Source: Ancylobacter amanitiformis
Lineage (GTDB): Bacteria; Pseudomonadota; Alphaproteobacteria; Rhizobiales; Xanthobacteraceae
Assembly: GCF_030814815.1 (NCBI RefSeq)
Contig: NZ_JAUSVR010000003.1
Coordinates: forward strand, 186,001-250,000
Direction of reading: 5' to 3'
Length of the DNA: 64,000 bases
Each line of letters begins with the position of its first letter. Position 1 is the stretch's first letter. Shown here piece after piece: positions 8,992 through 17,518 of the stretch. A program made the translations under genes and the position numbers. A model generated the notes under the pieces. It had not been told where the DNA came from. It was given only the letters and a program-made list of their open reading frames with translations, and did not search any database.

Positions 8992-9094
8992 ATATTTCTG
9001 GTTTGCGAAAAAATCGGAGATGCGCCTTTATGCTGAGGCGGCCTCCCGAACGACCGATGGCATAAGCAACATGCGGACGGACGGAGGGTGTGGG

Positions 9095-9937
9095 ATGGAA
9101 GACGCGGGAGAAGACATGCCGACCACCGACGCCGTCTCGACGACACGCCGCCGTGGCCGCCCCTCCGGCGGGGGAGCCGAGACGGGCGGCGAGGTGCAGT
9201 CGCTCGATCGTGCCATCGCGCTGCTCGAAGTGCTCGCCCGGTCCGATGGGCTGACACTGAGCGAGGTGGCCCGCGCGGCGGAACTGCCGACCTCCACCGT
9301 GCACCGCCTGCTCACCACGCTGGAGCGTCGCGGCCTGGTGGGGCACGATGCCTCGACCGGGCAATGGATGGTTGGGCTCGGGCTGTTCCGCGTCGGCTCG
9401 GCTTACCTGCGCATCCGCAAATTGCCGGAAATCGGCCGCGTATTGCTGCGCGAACTTTCGCATGGCGTCGACGAGACCGTGAATCTCTCGCTCATCGACG
9501 GGCCGCATCTCATCTGCGTGGCGCAGGTGGAAAGCCACGCGGCGGTGCGCGCCTTCTTCCGCATCGGGGGGGATCTGCCGATCCATGCCTCGGGCGGCGG
9601 CAAGGCGATCCTCGCGGCGATGAACCCGGAGGCGCGGCGCGCCTGGCTCGGGGGCGACCAGCTGCCGCGCTATACCGAGCACACCCATGTCAGCCGGCGG
9701 GCCTTGCAGGCCGATCTCGCGGATATCGCGACGCGCGGCTTCGCCATTGATGACGAGGAGCACACGCCCGGCATGCGCTGCGTCGCCGCCGCCGTGCTGG
9801 ACGAGTGGCGCGAGCCGGTCGGCGCCATCTCGATCTCCGCGCCCACCGTGCGCATGTCGCCCGAGCGCATCGTGGATCTCGGCGCAAAGGTGAAGGATGC
9901 CGCGCGCCGGCTCACCATGCGCTATTCCGGGCTTTGA
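9095..9937 (+). CDS. IclR-family regulator of the glyoxylate genes
   Basis: The 280-residue regulator has an N-terminal winged helix (VQSLDRAIALLEVLARSDGLTLSEVARAAELPTSTVHRL begins the domain) and a C-terminal IclR effector domain ending in GAISISAPTVRMSPERI. IclR proteins beside gcl (AllR/GclR type) are often controlled by glyoxylate or related two-carbon ligands; by analogy this one likely represses gcl-hyi-glxR and itself through the three dyads upstream. I chose ATG 9095 for its GGAGGG at 9083-9088; ATGs at 9071 and 9116 are alternatives. An RRRGRPS stretch precedes the DNA-binding domain. Confidence 0.88.
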   Translation: MEDAGEDMPTTDAVSTTRRRGRPSGGGAETGGEVQSLDRAIALLEVLARSDGLTLSEVARAAELPTSTVHRLLTTLERRGLVGHDASTGQWMVGLGLFRVGSAYLRIRKLPEIGRVLLRELSHGVDETVNLSLIDGPHLICVAQVESHAAVRAFFRIGGDLPIHASGGGKAILAAMNPEARRAWLGGDQLPRYTEHTHVSRRALQADLADIATRGFAIDDEEHTPGMRCVAAAVLDEWREPVGAISISAPTVRMSPERIVDLGAKVKDAARRLTMRYSGL

Positions 9938-10376
9938 GGCTCCGGCCTCTCCGCGCCGTCATCCCCGCCAAGCATGAAAGAGAATGGCGGATCGCTGATG
10001 CTTTGCGATGCGGCGGCCGGTGTGTGAAATCCCGATGCCCCGCGCGGATGTCGCCGGGACGTAGCCGCCATGCGTGGGCGCTCCACGCTCTGTGTCGGCG
10101 GCCTTCATCCGTCAAAAAAATGCCGACGGCCCGCTCTCCGGGTCCGTCGGCATCAGTCGCCTAGGAGGAACCGAACGTCGGGCAAACCCTTCGTTCCGCT
10201 CCGGGAGGCTCGAAGACCCGTCCCGCTCCCTGCCGGCACTACCGGGCGAGGGAACGGTCGAGGGTCGATCCGTGCCGCGGGTTTCCCCGCGGGGGAGGGC
10301 GGCGCACCAAGCGTGCCGCCCCTAAGGGCCGAGATCAGCCGAAAGAAATCAGACGGCCGAAATCAGACCGTCGAAA
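9938..10376. other. Convergent intergenic stretch between iclR and frc-1
   Basis: I find no gene here. It contains a strong minus-strand terminator (10114-10153) and a 14-bp tandem repeat abutting the frc-1 stop (10345-10386). The short open frames are arginine-rich and lack ribosome binding sites. Confidence 0.5.
10114..10153 (-). terminator. Terminator of the gntR-oxc-frc operon
   Basis: On the minus strand, ATGCCGACGG pairs perfectly with CCGTCGGCAT around a 14-base loop and runs directly into seven T residues. It lies about 220 bp past the frc-1 stop. Confidence 0.92.
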
Positions 10377-10386
10377 TCAGACGGCC
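10345..10386. repeat. Three tandem copies of a 14-bp unit at the 3' end of frc-1
   Basis: GAAATCAGACGGCC occurs at 10345-10358 and 10373-10386, with a two-mismatch copy between them at 10359-10372. The last copy (reading +) contains the frc-1 stop codon, so the array repeats the end of the gene. Confidence 0.8.
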
Positions 10387-11627
10387 TTGGCGTCGTGCAG
10401 GGCGACGATTTCTTCCTGCGTGTAGCCGAGATCCGCGAGCACTTCGTTGGTGTGCTGGCCGAGCAGCGGCGACGCCGTGATCTCGACGGTGACGTCCGAG
10501 AACTTGATCGGCGAGCCGACGGTCAGGTACTTGCCGAGCTTGGGGTGATCGACCTCGACCACGGTGCCGCTCTTGCGCAGCGACGGGTCGTTGGCGATTT
10601 CCTTCATCGACAGCACCGGCGCGCAGGGAATGTCGAACTTGCGCAGGATGTCGATGGCCTCGAACTTCGTCTTGTCGGCGAGCCAGCTCTCGATGAAGGC
10701 GAAGATATCGAAGATTTTGTCCTGGCGAGCCTCGGCGGTGTTGTACGCCGTGTCCTCGATCCATTCCGGCTTACCCAGCGCCTTGCAGATCGGCGCCCAG
10801 GCATGGCCCTGGATGGTGAAGTAGATATAGGCGTTCGGGTCGGTCTCCCAGCCCTTGCACTTCAGCACCCAGCCCGGCTGGCCGCCGCCGCCGGCATTGC
10901 CGCCGCGCGGAACGACATCCGAGAACTCGCCATGCGGGTACTGCGGGTATTCTTCGAGGTAGCCCAGCGCATCGAGGCGCTGCTGGTCGCGCAGCTTCAC
11001 GCGGCACAGGTTCAGCACCGAATCCTGCATCGACACGGCGACCTTCTGGCCCTTGCCGTTCTTCGTCTTCTGGTGAAGCGCGGTGAGGATGCCGATGGCG
11101 AGGTGCATGCCGGTGTTGCTGTCGCCGAGCGCGGCGGCCGACACGGTCGGCGGGCCATCCCAGAAGCCGGTGGTGGAGGCGGCGCCGCCGGCGCACTGCG
11201 CGACGTTCTCGTAGACCTTCAGGTCCTCATAGGCGTGGCCTTCCGAGAAGCCCTTCACCGAGGCGAGGATCATGCCCGGGTTGAGCTCCTGGATGTGCTC
11301 CCAGGTGAAGCCCATGCGGTCGAGCGCGCCGGGGCCGAAATTCTCGACCATCACGTCCGACTCCTTGATCAGCTTGGTCAGGACTTCCTTGCCCTGGGCT
11401 GTCTTGGTGTCGAGGGTGAGCGAACGCTTGTTGGAGTTCAGCATGGTGAAGTACAGCGCGTCGGCGTCCTTGACGTGGCGCAGCTGCGAGCGCGTGACGT
11501 CGCCCGCGCCGGGGCGCTCAACCTTGATCACGTCGGCGCCGAACCACGCGAGAAGCTGCGTGCAGGCGGGACCCGCCTGAACATGCGTGAAATCGATGAT
11601 CTTAATACCTTCGAGCGGCTTGGACAT
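10377..11627 (-). CDS. frc: Formyl-CoA:oxalate CoA-transferase (copy 1)
   Basis: This class III CoA-transferase moves CoA from formyl-CoA to oxalate, making oxalyl-CoA and formate. At 416 residues it lines up closely with Oxalobacter Frc. The catalytic Asp169 (ALGDSNTG) falls at the same number, Gln17 (FTHVQAG) is kept, and the tetraglycine loop (NAGGGGQPG, about residues 244-252) is intact. It is the last gene of the leftward oxc operon, downstream of the PAS gene, with terminator 10114-10153 beyond it. A 9-bp hairpin (11694-11716) sits 67 bp before its ATG. The intact loop suggests this is the orthodox Frc of the two copies. Confidence 0.94.
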   Translation of the reverse strand: MSKPLEGIKIIDFTHVQAGPACTQLLAWFGADVIKVERPGAGDVTRSQLRHVKDADALYFTMLNSNKRSLTLDTKTAQGKEVLTKLIKESDVMVENFGPGALDRMGFTWEHIQELNPGMILASVKGFSEGHAYEDLKVYENVAQCAGGAASTTGFWDGPPTVSAAALGDSNTGMHLAIGILTALHQKTKNGKGQKVAVSMQDSVLNLCRVKLRDQQRLDALGYLEEYPQYPHGEFSDVVPRGGNAGGGGQPGWVLKCKGWETDPNAYIYFTIQGHAWAPICKALGKPEWIEDTAYNTAEARQDKIFDIFAFIESWLADKTKFEAIDILRKFDIPCAPVLSMKEIANDPSLRKSGTVVEVDHPKLGKYLTVGSPIKFSDVTVEITASPLLGQHTNEVLADLGYTQEEIVALHDAKAV

Positions 11628-11693
11628 CTCGGTCGACTTCCTTTTCAGCGTTAACAGTCCGGATGCAGGCTCACCCTGCCGCCGGATTGAGAA

Positions 11694-11716
11694 TTTCCAT
11701 CCCTCTTGGATGGAAA
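11694..11716 (-). other. Intergenic hairpin upstream of frc-1
   Basis: TTTCCATCC and GGATGGAAA form a perfect 9-bp stem with a 5-base loop between the PAS gene and frc-1. There is no T tract, so it is probably not a terminator. It could stabilise or process the operon mRNA. Confidence 0.5.
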
Positions 11717-11807
11717 GCCTTAACTCTCCCCAAGCTCCGTATCCCCTGGAGGGACGGGGCTACTCCCAGGTGGCGCATCAACTTCTGGTCTTGAAGTCCC
11801 GACATGG

Positions 11808-12248
11808 TCAGGACTTCGTTTCGCTCACCCTGGCCTCACACTCCGCCAGACGCCGGCGCAGATCGCGCTCTTCCGTCCAGCGGACTGTCTCGTCGCGAAT
11901 GACGGCCACGATCGCATGGGCGGCATTCGCTTCATCCGTCAGGAGGGCGACCGTGAACGCGATCGACAGCGCCCGCCCATCCTTGTGCACCGCCGGCACG
12001 CGCAGGAGCTGCGTGCCGTATTTCGTCACCCCCGAGCGCATCGTCTCGTCATAGCCATCCCAGTGCCGCTTGCGCAGCCGCTCCGGGATGATCAGGTCGA
12101 GCGACTGGCCGAGCGCCTCGTCCTCGCCGAAGCCGAACATGGCCGTCGCCGCCGCGTTCCACAGCGTGATGCGGCCTTCGGCATCCGACACCACGACGGC
12201 ATCGCCGATCGCCGCCACGAGCTGGGCGCAGTCGACCTCGGTCCGCAT
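11808..12248 (-). CDS. Stand-alone PAS-domain protein
   Basis: The 146-residue protein is one PAS domain with a short coiled C-terminal helix. AIGDAVVVSDAEGRITLWNAAA, followed by MFGFGEDEALGQSLDLIIPERLR, is the classic PAS N-terminal half, and VAVIRDETVRWTEE ends it. No kinase, GGDEF or DNA-binding output domain is present. It lies between the two frc genes on the same strand, so it is probably expressed with oxc and frc and may sense an oxalate, redox or ligand state or modulate a regulator. I chose ATG 12248 over the GTG at 12257 because the GAGAG element is better spaced. Function unknown. Confidence 0.8.
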   Translation of the reverse strand: MRTEVDCAQLVAAIGDAVVVSDAEGRITLWNAAATAMFGFGEDEALGQSLDLIIPERLRKRHWDGYDETMRSGVTKYGTQLLRVPAVHKDGRALSIAFTVALLTDEANAAHAIVAVIRDETVRWTEERDLRRRLAECEARVSETKS

Positions 12249-12261
12249 TGGCTTCACTCTC

Positions 12262-12292
12262 TCGACTGTCTGCGTTCGGCTGTCTGCGTTCG
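12262..12292. repeat. Short tandem repeat before the PAS gene
   Basis: CTGTCTGCGTTCGG occurs twice in succession in the leader of the PAS gene. It may be a slipped duplication with no evident function. Confidence 0.45.
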
Positions 12293-12349
12293 GTCGTCTT
12301 CACTCGGCCGCCCGCGCGCGGCGGGTGGCTCGGGAAAGGCATGTGGATT

Positions 12350-12381
12350 GACCCGCCGGCACGGCTGCGCGCCGGCGGGTC
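12350..12381 (-). other. Hairpin between frc-2 and the PAS gene
   Basis: GACCCGCCGGC and GCCGGCGGGTC form a perfect 11-bp stem with a 10-base loop just after the frc-2 stop. The minus strand lacks a T tract, so it may be a weak terminator or mRNA 3'-end stabiliser. Confidence 0.55.
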
Positions 12382-12385
12382 GATT

Positions 12386-13663
12386 TCATTCCGCCGCGAG
12401 GCGCACCGGCTGGCCGACGGCGCCGGATGCCTTGACCCGCTCCAGTTCCGCACCGCTGAGGCCGAGCACGTTGGCGAGGATCTCGTCGGTGTGTTCGCCC
12501 AGAAGCGGCGAGCGCTCGACCTCGACATCATTGTCCGACAGCTTGATCGGGTTGCCGACCGTCAGGTACTTGCCGCGGGTGGGGTGGTCGATCTCGACCA
12601 GCGTGCCGGTGGCGTAGAGCGAGCGATCCTCGGCGATCTCCTTCATGGAGAGCACCGGGCCGCACGGAATGTCGTACTTGTTGAGGATCTCCATCGCCTC
12701 GAACTTGGTGTGGGCCATGGTCCACGATTCGATGCGGGTGAAGATCTCGTTGAGATGGGGCAGGCGCGCGGCCGGCGTGGCATAGGCCGGGTTGGTCTTC
12801 CAGTCCGGCTCGTGGATGACATCGCAGATCTTCTCCCAGACCGGGGCCTGGGTGATGAAATAGATGTAGGCGTTGGGGTCGGTCTCCCAGCCCTTGCACT
12901 TGAGGATGCGGCCCGGCTGGCCACCGCCCGAATCATTGCCCGCGCGCGGCACGGCGTCGCCGAAGGGGATGCCCTCGCCGAACTGGCTGTATTCGCGCAG
13001 CGGACCGCGATCGAGCCGCTGCTGGTCGCGCATCTTCACGCGGCACAGGTTCAGCACGGCGTCCTGCATGGCGCAGAGCACCTTCTGGCCCTTGCCCGTC
13101 AGCGTGCGCTGGTAGAGCGCGGTGACGATGCCGAGCGCGAGATGCAGCCCCGTTCCCGAATCGCCGATCTGGGCGGCGGTGACGAGCGGCAGGCCATCGC
13201 GGAAGCCGGTGGTGGAGGCGGAGCCGCCGGTGCACTGGGCGACGTTCTCATAGACCTTGCAGTCTTCGAACGGCCCGGGGCCAAAACCCTTCACCGAGGC
13301 GAGGATGATGCGCGGGTTGAGCTCCTGGATGCGCTCCCAGCTGAAACCCATGCGGTCGAGCGCGCCGGGGGCGAAGTTCTCGACCATCACGTCGCAGATC
13401 TTCACCAGATCCTCGAGGACCTTCTTGCCCTCCGGATTCTTGGTGTCGAGCGTGATGGAGCGCTTGTTGGAGTTGAGCATCGTGAAATAAAGACTGTCCG
13501 CATTCGGGACATCACGAAGCTGCGCACGCGTAACGTCGCCTTCGCCCGGACGTTCAACCTTGATCACATCGGCTCCGAACCATGCAAGCAGCTGCGTGCA
13601 GGTCGGTCCCGACTGAACATGGGTGAAATCGAGGACGCGGACTCCGTCCAAAGCCTTTCCCAT
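12386..13663 (-). CDS. Formyl-CoA:oxalate CoA-transferase paralogue (copy 2)
   Basis: This 425-residue class III CoA-transferase is clearly paralogous to copy 1. FTHVQSG keeps Gln17, and the catalytic aspartate is Asp168 (IGDSGTG) after a one-residue deletion. The glycine loop reads NDSGGGQPG, so the first glycine of the four is serine, and GFWDG of copy 1 is GFRDG here. These changes touch loops that cover the active site during catalysis, so donor or acceptor preference may differ (formyl-CoA versus succinyl-CoA or acetyl-CoA). It follows oxc directly on the same strand, with SD AGAGGA. It could equally be a redundant Frc. Confidence 0.88.
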   Translation of the reverse strand: MGKALDGVRVLDFTHVQSGPTCTQLLAWFGADVIKVERPGEGDVTRAQLRDVPNADSLYFTMLNSNKRSITLDTKNPEGKKVLEDLVKICDVMVENFAPGALDRMGFSWERIQELNPRIILASVKGFGPGPFEDCKVYENVAQCTGGSASTTGFRDGLPLVTAAQIGDSGTGLHLALGIVTALYQRTLTGKGQKVLCAMQDAVLNLCRVKMRDQQRLDRGPLREYSQFGEGIPFGDAVPRAGNDSGGGQPGRILKCKGWETDPNAYIYFITQAPVWEKICDVIHEPDWKTNPAYATPAARLPHLNEIFTRIESWTMAHTKFEAMEILNKYDIPCGPVLSMKEIAEDRSLYATGTLVEIDHPTRGKYLTVGNPIKLSDNDVEVERSPLLGEHTDEILANVLGLSGAELERVKASGAVGQPVRLAAE

Positions 13664-13723
13664 GGCATTTCCTCTCGAGGTGATTCGACGTTTTTCCGTC
13701 GCTTTTTTGTTGGCTGCGGTAAT

Positions 13724-13759
13724 GGGACGGGCGGGGCGGGGAGACCTCCCGCCCGTCCC
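13724..13759 (-). other. GC-rich hairpin between oxc and frc-2
   Basis: GGGACGGGCGGG pairs with CCCGCCCGTCCC (12 bp, perfect) just downstream of the oxc stop. On the minus strand no T tract follows, so this is likely a stability element or partial terminator that sets the oxc:frc-2 ratio. Confidence 0.6.
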
Positions 13760-13765
13760 CGTGAC

Positions 13766-15505
13766 TTACTTCTTCTTGACGATGCTCTGCGGGTTGAGGC
13801 TGCCGATATTGCCGCTCTCGCTGCCGGCGGCCGGGTCGATCACCGCGTTGATGAGCGCGGGCTTGCCCGAGTTCATCGCCTCGTCGACGGCCTTCTTCAG
13901 CTCGTCGGGGGTGGTGACGTGGTAGCCGGCGCCGCCGAAGGCTTCCATCATCTTGTCGTAGCGGCTGTCCTTCACGAACACGGTCGTGCCGGGGTCGCGG
14001 CCGGTCGGGTCGGTGTCGAGGCCGCGATAGATGCCGTTATTGTTGAAGATGACGATGGTGACGGGCAGTTCGTAGCGGCAGATGGTCTCGACTTCCATGC
14101 CGGAGAAGCCGAAGGCCGAATCACCCTCGACCGCCAGCACCGGCTTGCCGGTCTCGACCGCCGCGCCGATGGCGTAGCCCATGCCGATGCCCATCACGCC
14201 CCAGGTGCCGACATCGAGGCGCTTGCGCGGCTCGTACATGTCGATGACGCCGCGGGCGAGGTCGAGCGTGTTGGCGCCCTCGTTGACCAGGATCGCGTCC
14301 GGGCGCTCCTTGATGACCTGCTTCAGCGCGCCGAGCGCCGAGTGGAAGTCCATCGGGGTGGAATTCTTGAGCAGGCGCTGCGACATCTTGCCGATGTTCA
14401 CTTCCTTGCGCGCCTTGATCTCGTTGATCCAGCTGGCCGGGGGAGCCTGCCAGCCGGAGGACACGCCGGCATTGAGCGCGGCGACCACCGAGCCGATGTC
14501 GCCGACCAGCGGCGCCACGATCTCGACGTTCGAATCCATTTCCTTCGGCTCGATGTCGATCTGGATGAACTTCTTCGGAGCGTCGCCCCAGGTCTTGCCC
14601 TTGCCGTGCGACAGCAGCCAGTTGAGGCGCGCGCCGATCAGCAGCACGACGTCCGAATCCTTCAGAACGGTCGAGCGCGCGGCGCCGGCCGACTGGGGAT
14701 GGGTGTCGGGCAGCAGGCCCTTGGCCATCGACATCGGCAAGAAGGGAATGCCGGTCGTCTCGATGAAGGAGCGGATTTCCTCGTCGGCCTGCGCGTAGGC
14801 GGCGCCCTTGCCGAGGATGATGAGCGGCTTCTTGGCCGACTTCAGCACGTCCAGCGCGCGATCGAGAGCGGCCTTGGAGGGGATCTGCTCCGGGGCGGCG
14901 TCGATCACCTTGACGAGCGACTTGGCGCCGGCATCGGCGTCCATCACCTGCGAGAACAGCTTGGCCGGCAGGTCGAGATAGACGCCGCCGGGGCGGCCGG
15001 ACACCGCCGCGCGGATGGCGCGAGCCACGCCGATGCCGATATCGGCGGCGTGCAGCACGCGGAAGGCGGCCTTGCACAGCGGCTTGGCGATGGCGAGCTG
15101 GTCCATCTCCTCATAGTCGCCCTGCTGCAGGTCGACGATCTCGCGCTCGGACGAGCCGGAGATGAGGATCATCGGGAAGCAGTTGGTGGTGGCGTTGGCC
15201 AGCGCCGTCAGGCCGTTGAGGAAGCCGGGCGCCGATACCGTGAGGCAGATGCCGGGCTTCTTCGTGAGAAAGCCGGCAATGGCGGCGGCGTTGCCCGCGT
15301 TCTGCTCGTGGCGGAACGAGATGACGCGAATGCCCTCGGCCTGCGCCATGCGTCCCAGATCCGTGATCGGAATGCCGGGCACGCCGTAGATCGTCTCGAT
15401 ACCGTTAAGTTTAAGTGCATCAATGACGAGGTGGAAGCCGTCGGTGAGCTCCTGCTCGGTCTCGGCGGCTGCGTTTACGTCGATCACTTGTGCGACTGCG
15501 GACAT
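13766..15505 (-). CDS. oxc: Oxalyl-CoA decarboxylase
   Basis: This ThDP enzyme converts oxalyl-CoA to formyl-CoA and CO2, regenerating the CoA donor for Frc. At 579 residues it is slightly longer than Oxalobacter (568) and E. coli (564) Oxc. [10 protein letters not shown] carries the ThDP-activating glutamate (Glu67), and [20 protein letters not shown] is the metal-diphosphate motif. ATG 15505 has GGAGG upstream; a start seven codons earlier is less well placed. Only about 40 bp separate it from the gntR-1 stop, so the two are probably cotranscribed from the operator-bearing promoter at 16.3 kb. Confidence 0.95.
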   Translation of the reverse strand: MSAVAQVIDVNAAAETEQELTDGFHLVIDALKLNGIETIYGVPGIPITDLGRMAQAEGIRVISFRHEQNAGNAAAIAGFLTKKPGICLTVSAPGFLNGLTALANATTNCFPMILISGSSEREIVDLQQGDYEEMDQLAIAKPLCKAAFRVLHAADIGIGVARAIRAAVSGRPGGVYLDLPAKLFSQVMDADAGAKSLVKVIDAAPEQIPSKAALDRALDVLKSAKKPLIILGKGAAYAQADEEIRSFIETTGIPFLPMSMAKGLLPDTHPQSAGAARSTVLKDSDVVLLIGARLNWLLSHGKGKTWGDAPKKFIQIDIEPKEMDSNVEIVAPLVGDIGSVVAALNAGVSSGWQAPPASWINEIKARKEVNIGKMSQRLLKNSTPMDFHSALGALKQVIKERPDAILVNEGANTLDLARGVIDMYEPRKRLDVGTWGVMGIGMGYAIGAAVETGKPVLAVEGDSAFGFSGMEVETICRYELPVTIVIFNNNGIYRGLDTDPTGRDPGTTVFVKDSRYDKMMEAFGGAGYHVTTPDELKKAVDEAMNSGKPALINAVIDPAAGSESGNIGSLNPQSIVKKK

Positions 15506-15548
15506 CCCGTATTCCCTCCCAAACATTCCTTCGGCGGGTTTTGCCGCC

Positions 15549-16274
15549 CTAATCTAACTGTACGTGGCTCTCGACATGCCGCGCGAGCCGGAGCGTGTGG
15601 TCTCGCACCAGACGCTCGGCGCGGTCCGCGTCCCGCGCCTCGAGTGCCGAGATGATCTCGCGATGGTCGGCCGCCGAACGTTGCGCCCGGTCCATCTCGA
15701 AGATCGTTCGATGGCGGATGGCCCGTACATGAAAGAACAGGTTGTCCGTCATCGCCGCGAGCAGGCTGGAGCCGCTCAGCCGGATCAGCGCCTGGTGAAA
15801 CGCGATATTCGCACCCGAATATTCGTCACACCGGTCACGCTCGATCCGCGAGAGGTCGAACTCCTTGAACAAGGCCCTCAGTTCGGCGATCGCCTCGTCG
15901 CTCGCGCGCTGAGTGGCGAGGCGTGCCGCCATGCTTTCCAGTGCCGCCCAGGCCTCGATCATCTCGATGATCTCGGCTTTCGAGCGGCGAACCACCATTA
16001 TGCCCCGCCTCGGGACCGCGCGGAGCAGGCCTTCCTGCTCAAGCATCGCGACCGCCTCGCGGACGGGCGTCCGGCTTGCGCCCAGACGCTCGGAAATATC
16101 CCGCTCATCAAGCAGCATCGGCTCATCCGAGCCGTAAATATTCATGTTGGTGATGGCTTCCTTGAGTGCGGCGTAGGCCTTGCTCTTGAAGCTCTCCTTG
16201 GCTGGCAGGCGTTCGATGGTCAGACCATGGTCTCCACCGTGCCAGCGCTTGCTCACAATTTCCTTGCTGCTCAC
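15549..16274 (-). CDS. FCD-domain GntR-family regulator 1 (oxalate operon)
   Basis: The 241-residue protein has a GntR winged helix ([31 protein letters not shown]) followed by an all-helical FCD ligand domain with metal-site histidines ([29 protein letters not shown]). It leads the operon gntR-oxc-frc and has a near-perfect operator 45-62 bp upstream, which suggests autoregulation and control of oxalate genes, probably relieved by oxalate or a CoA/glyoxylate product. Two GTG codons are possible starts: the one at 16280 abuts AAAGGA, while that at 16274 has proper spacing and is chosen. It is paralogous to regulator 2. Confidence 0.9.
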   Translation of the reverse strand: MSSKEIVSKRWHGGDHGLTIERLPAKESFKSKAYAALKEAITNMNIYGSDEPMLLDERDISERLGASRTPVREAVAMLEQEGLLRAVPRRGIMVVRRSKAEIIEMIEAWAALESMAARLATQRASDEAIAELRALFKEFDLSRIERDRCDEYSGANIAFHQALIRLSGSSLLAAMTDNLFFHVRAIRHRTIFEMDRAQRSAADHREIISALEARDADRAERLVRDHTLRLARHVESHVQLD

Positions 16275-16318
16275 GGACACTCCTTTGCGGAAGCTCCGCC
16301 CGCGGATGCTGAGGAATT

Positions 16319-16336
16319 TGGCATACCAAATACCAA
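16319..16336 (-). promoter_or_regulatory. FCD/GntR operator, site C (gntR-oxc-frc promoter)
   Basis: Read on the minus strand it is TTGGTATTTGGTATGCCA, one mismatch from site B. A -35-like TTGACA (complement of 16339-16344) is immediately upstream, so the operator fills the promoter spacer. Confidence 0.78.
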
Positions 16337-16816
16337 CATGTCAATCCGGATGCCCCTGTCGTCGGGGCGCGGCGCTCCTCACTCCCTCGTCTCCAGACTG
16401 GCGCCGCACCTTACTGGCGAAGGCTTTGCGACCGTGTACACCAACCTACGTATGCAATATACCACACTGCGCCATGGCTTGGCGAGACCAGCTGAACAGT
16501 TTGCGACACGTCATGATCAAAAGTTCGCGTCGGGCGCCCCGGTTGCACGAGGGAGGGGCGGGCGACGGGTGGAATCGTGCCGGCCGCCGCTCGCCCTCGC
16601 CGGACGGAGGCCGGGTGGGCGACTGCCTTCTTCGTCATATTCTGGCAGACGGGGAGGGTGGCGTGCCATCGGGTCCGGGCGAGGGCGCCATAAGGGCCGA
16701 CGCGCGCTTCCATCACGTCGAGCTGCCGCACCCGGCAGCGTCGGCCGATCGACGGCCATCCGCGCGCCGGTCGCTTCGACGGATGCCTGCCTCTGCCGCG
16801 TTCCGCGAACGGGTGC
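16337..16816. other. Stretch between the two gntR genes
   Basis: These 480 bp contain the TTGACA element and a weaker operator-like site at 16448-16465. The rest shows no supportable coding frame. Long frames over it merely extend the shadow of gntR-2. Confidence 0.5.
16448..16465 (-). promoter_or_regulatory. Operator-like site D
   Basis: On the minus strand TGGTATATTGCATAC matches 12 of 15 positions of site B. It lies about 115 bp upstream of site C and could allow looping or cooperative binding. Confidence 0.4.
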
Positions 16817-17518
16817 TCAGGAGGGGAACCGGCCGTGCTTCTCCACATGGGCGGCGAGGCCGAGCGTGTGCTCGCGCACGAGGCGTTCGGCAAGGTCCGC
16901 GTCGCGCGCGACCAGCGCGGCGATGATCGCCCGGTGCTCCTGCAGCGAGCGCTCGGAGCGGTTTTCCTGGCGCACCGATACCGCGCGGATGCCGCGAATA
17001 TGGATGAACAGGTTCTCCGTCATCTCGCCGATCATCGCGCAGCCGGAGAGGCGAATGACGGTCTGGTGGAAGCGGATATTGGCGTCCGAGTATTCGTTCA
17101 TGTGCTCGGCCGGGGCGCCCGGCTCGAAATCGTGGAACATCTCGCGCAGGCTGGCCAGATCGCGATCCGTGGCGCGGGCGGCCGCCAGCCGGGCGGCCAT
17201 GCTCTCCAGCGCGGCCCAGACGATGATCATGTCGATGATCTCGCGCTTGGATTTGCGCACCACGAAGATGCCGCGCCGCGGTACCGAGCGCACGAAGCCT
17301 TCTTGCTCCAGCACGGTGAGCGCCTCGCGAATGGGCGTGCGGCTGACGCCGAGATCCTGCGACAATTGGCGCTCGTCCAGCCGGATCTCGCTCTCCTGGC
17401 CATACATGTCCATCTCGGTGATGGCTTTCTTGATGGCGTCATAGGCAAGGGTCCGCAGGCTGGTATTCGCGGCGAGCGGCGCGATGTTCAGGCGGGTATG
17501 GGGATCGGCGCTTTCCAC
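16817..17518 (-). CDS. FCD-domain GntR-family regulator 2
   Basis: The 233-residue protein is a clear paralogue of regulator 1, with the same architecture: winged helix (IRLDERQLSQDLGVSRTPIREALTVLEQEGFVRSVPRRGIFVVRKS) then an FCD domain (FHQTVIRLSG, LQEHRAIIAAL, VREHTLGLAAHVEKHG). It starts at GTG 17518, which has AGGA five bases upstream; a GTG at 17560 is poorer. It is divergent from oxlT-1 across a 537-bp AT-richer region. Two paralogues side by side suggest separate ligand or target control of transport and catabolism, or a heterodimer. Confidence 0.88.
   Translation of the reverse strand: MESADPHTRLNIAPLAANTSLRTLAYDAIKKAITEMDMYGQESEIRLDERQLSQDLGVSRTPIREALTVLEQEGFVRSVPRRGIFVVRKSKREIIDMIIVWAALESMAARLAAARATDRDLASLREMFHDFEPGAPAEHMNEYSDANIRFHQTVIRLSGCAMIGEMTENLFIHIRGIRAVSVRQENRSERSLQEHRAIIAALVARDADLAERLVREHTLGLAAHVEKHGRFPS

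Larger units (their letters stand above)
8749..9094. promoter_or_regulatory. gcl / iclR divergent control region
   Basis: These 346 bp hold no gene. They contain three dyads on the TTCCGC...GCGGAA theme: 8918-8934, 8938-8955 and 8975-8991. That is the pattern of IclR-family operators, so the region probably controls gcl-hyi-glxR leftward and iclR rightward. Confidence 0.7.

Noticed and set aside
7114-9036. 640-codon + frame opposite gcl
   Set aside because: gcl has all catalytic features, including Val51; the opposite frame shows no family pattern.
12248-15655. Very long + frame (1135 codons) opposite frc-2 and oxc
   Set aside because: It is antisense to two clear enzymes with catalytic motifs, has no domain resemblance and reads as the Asp/Arg/Ala-rich shadow typical of GC-rich DNA.
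16411-16893. 160-codon - frame between the gntR genes
   Set aside because: Overlaps the end of gntR-2 in another frame and has no start signal or domain.
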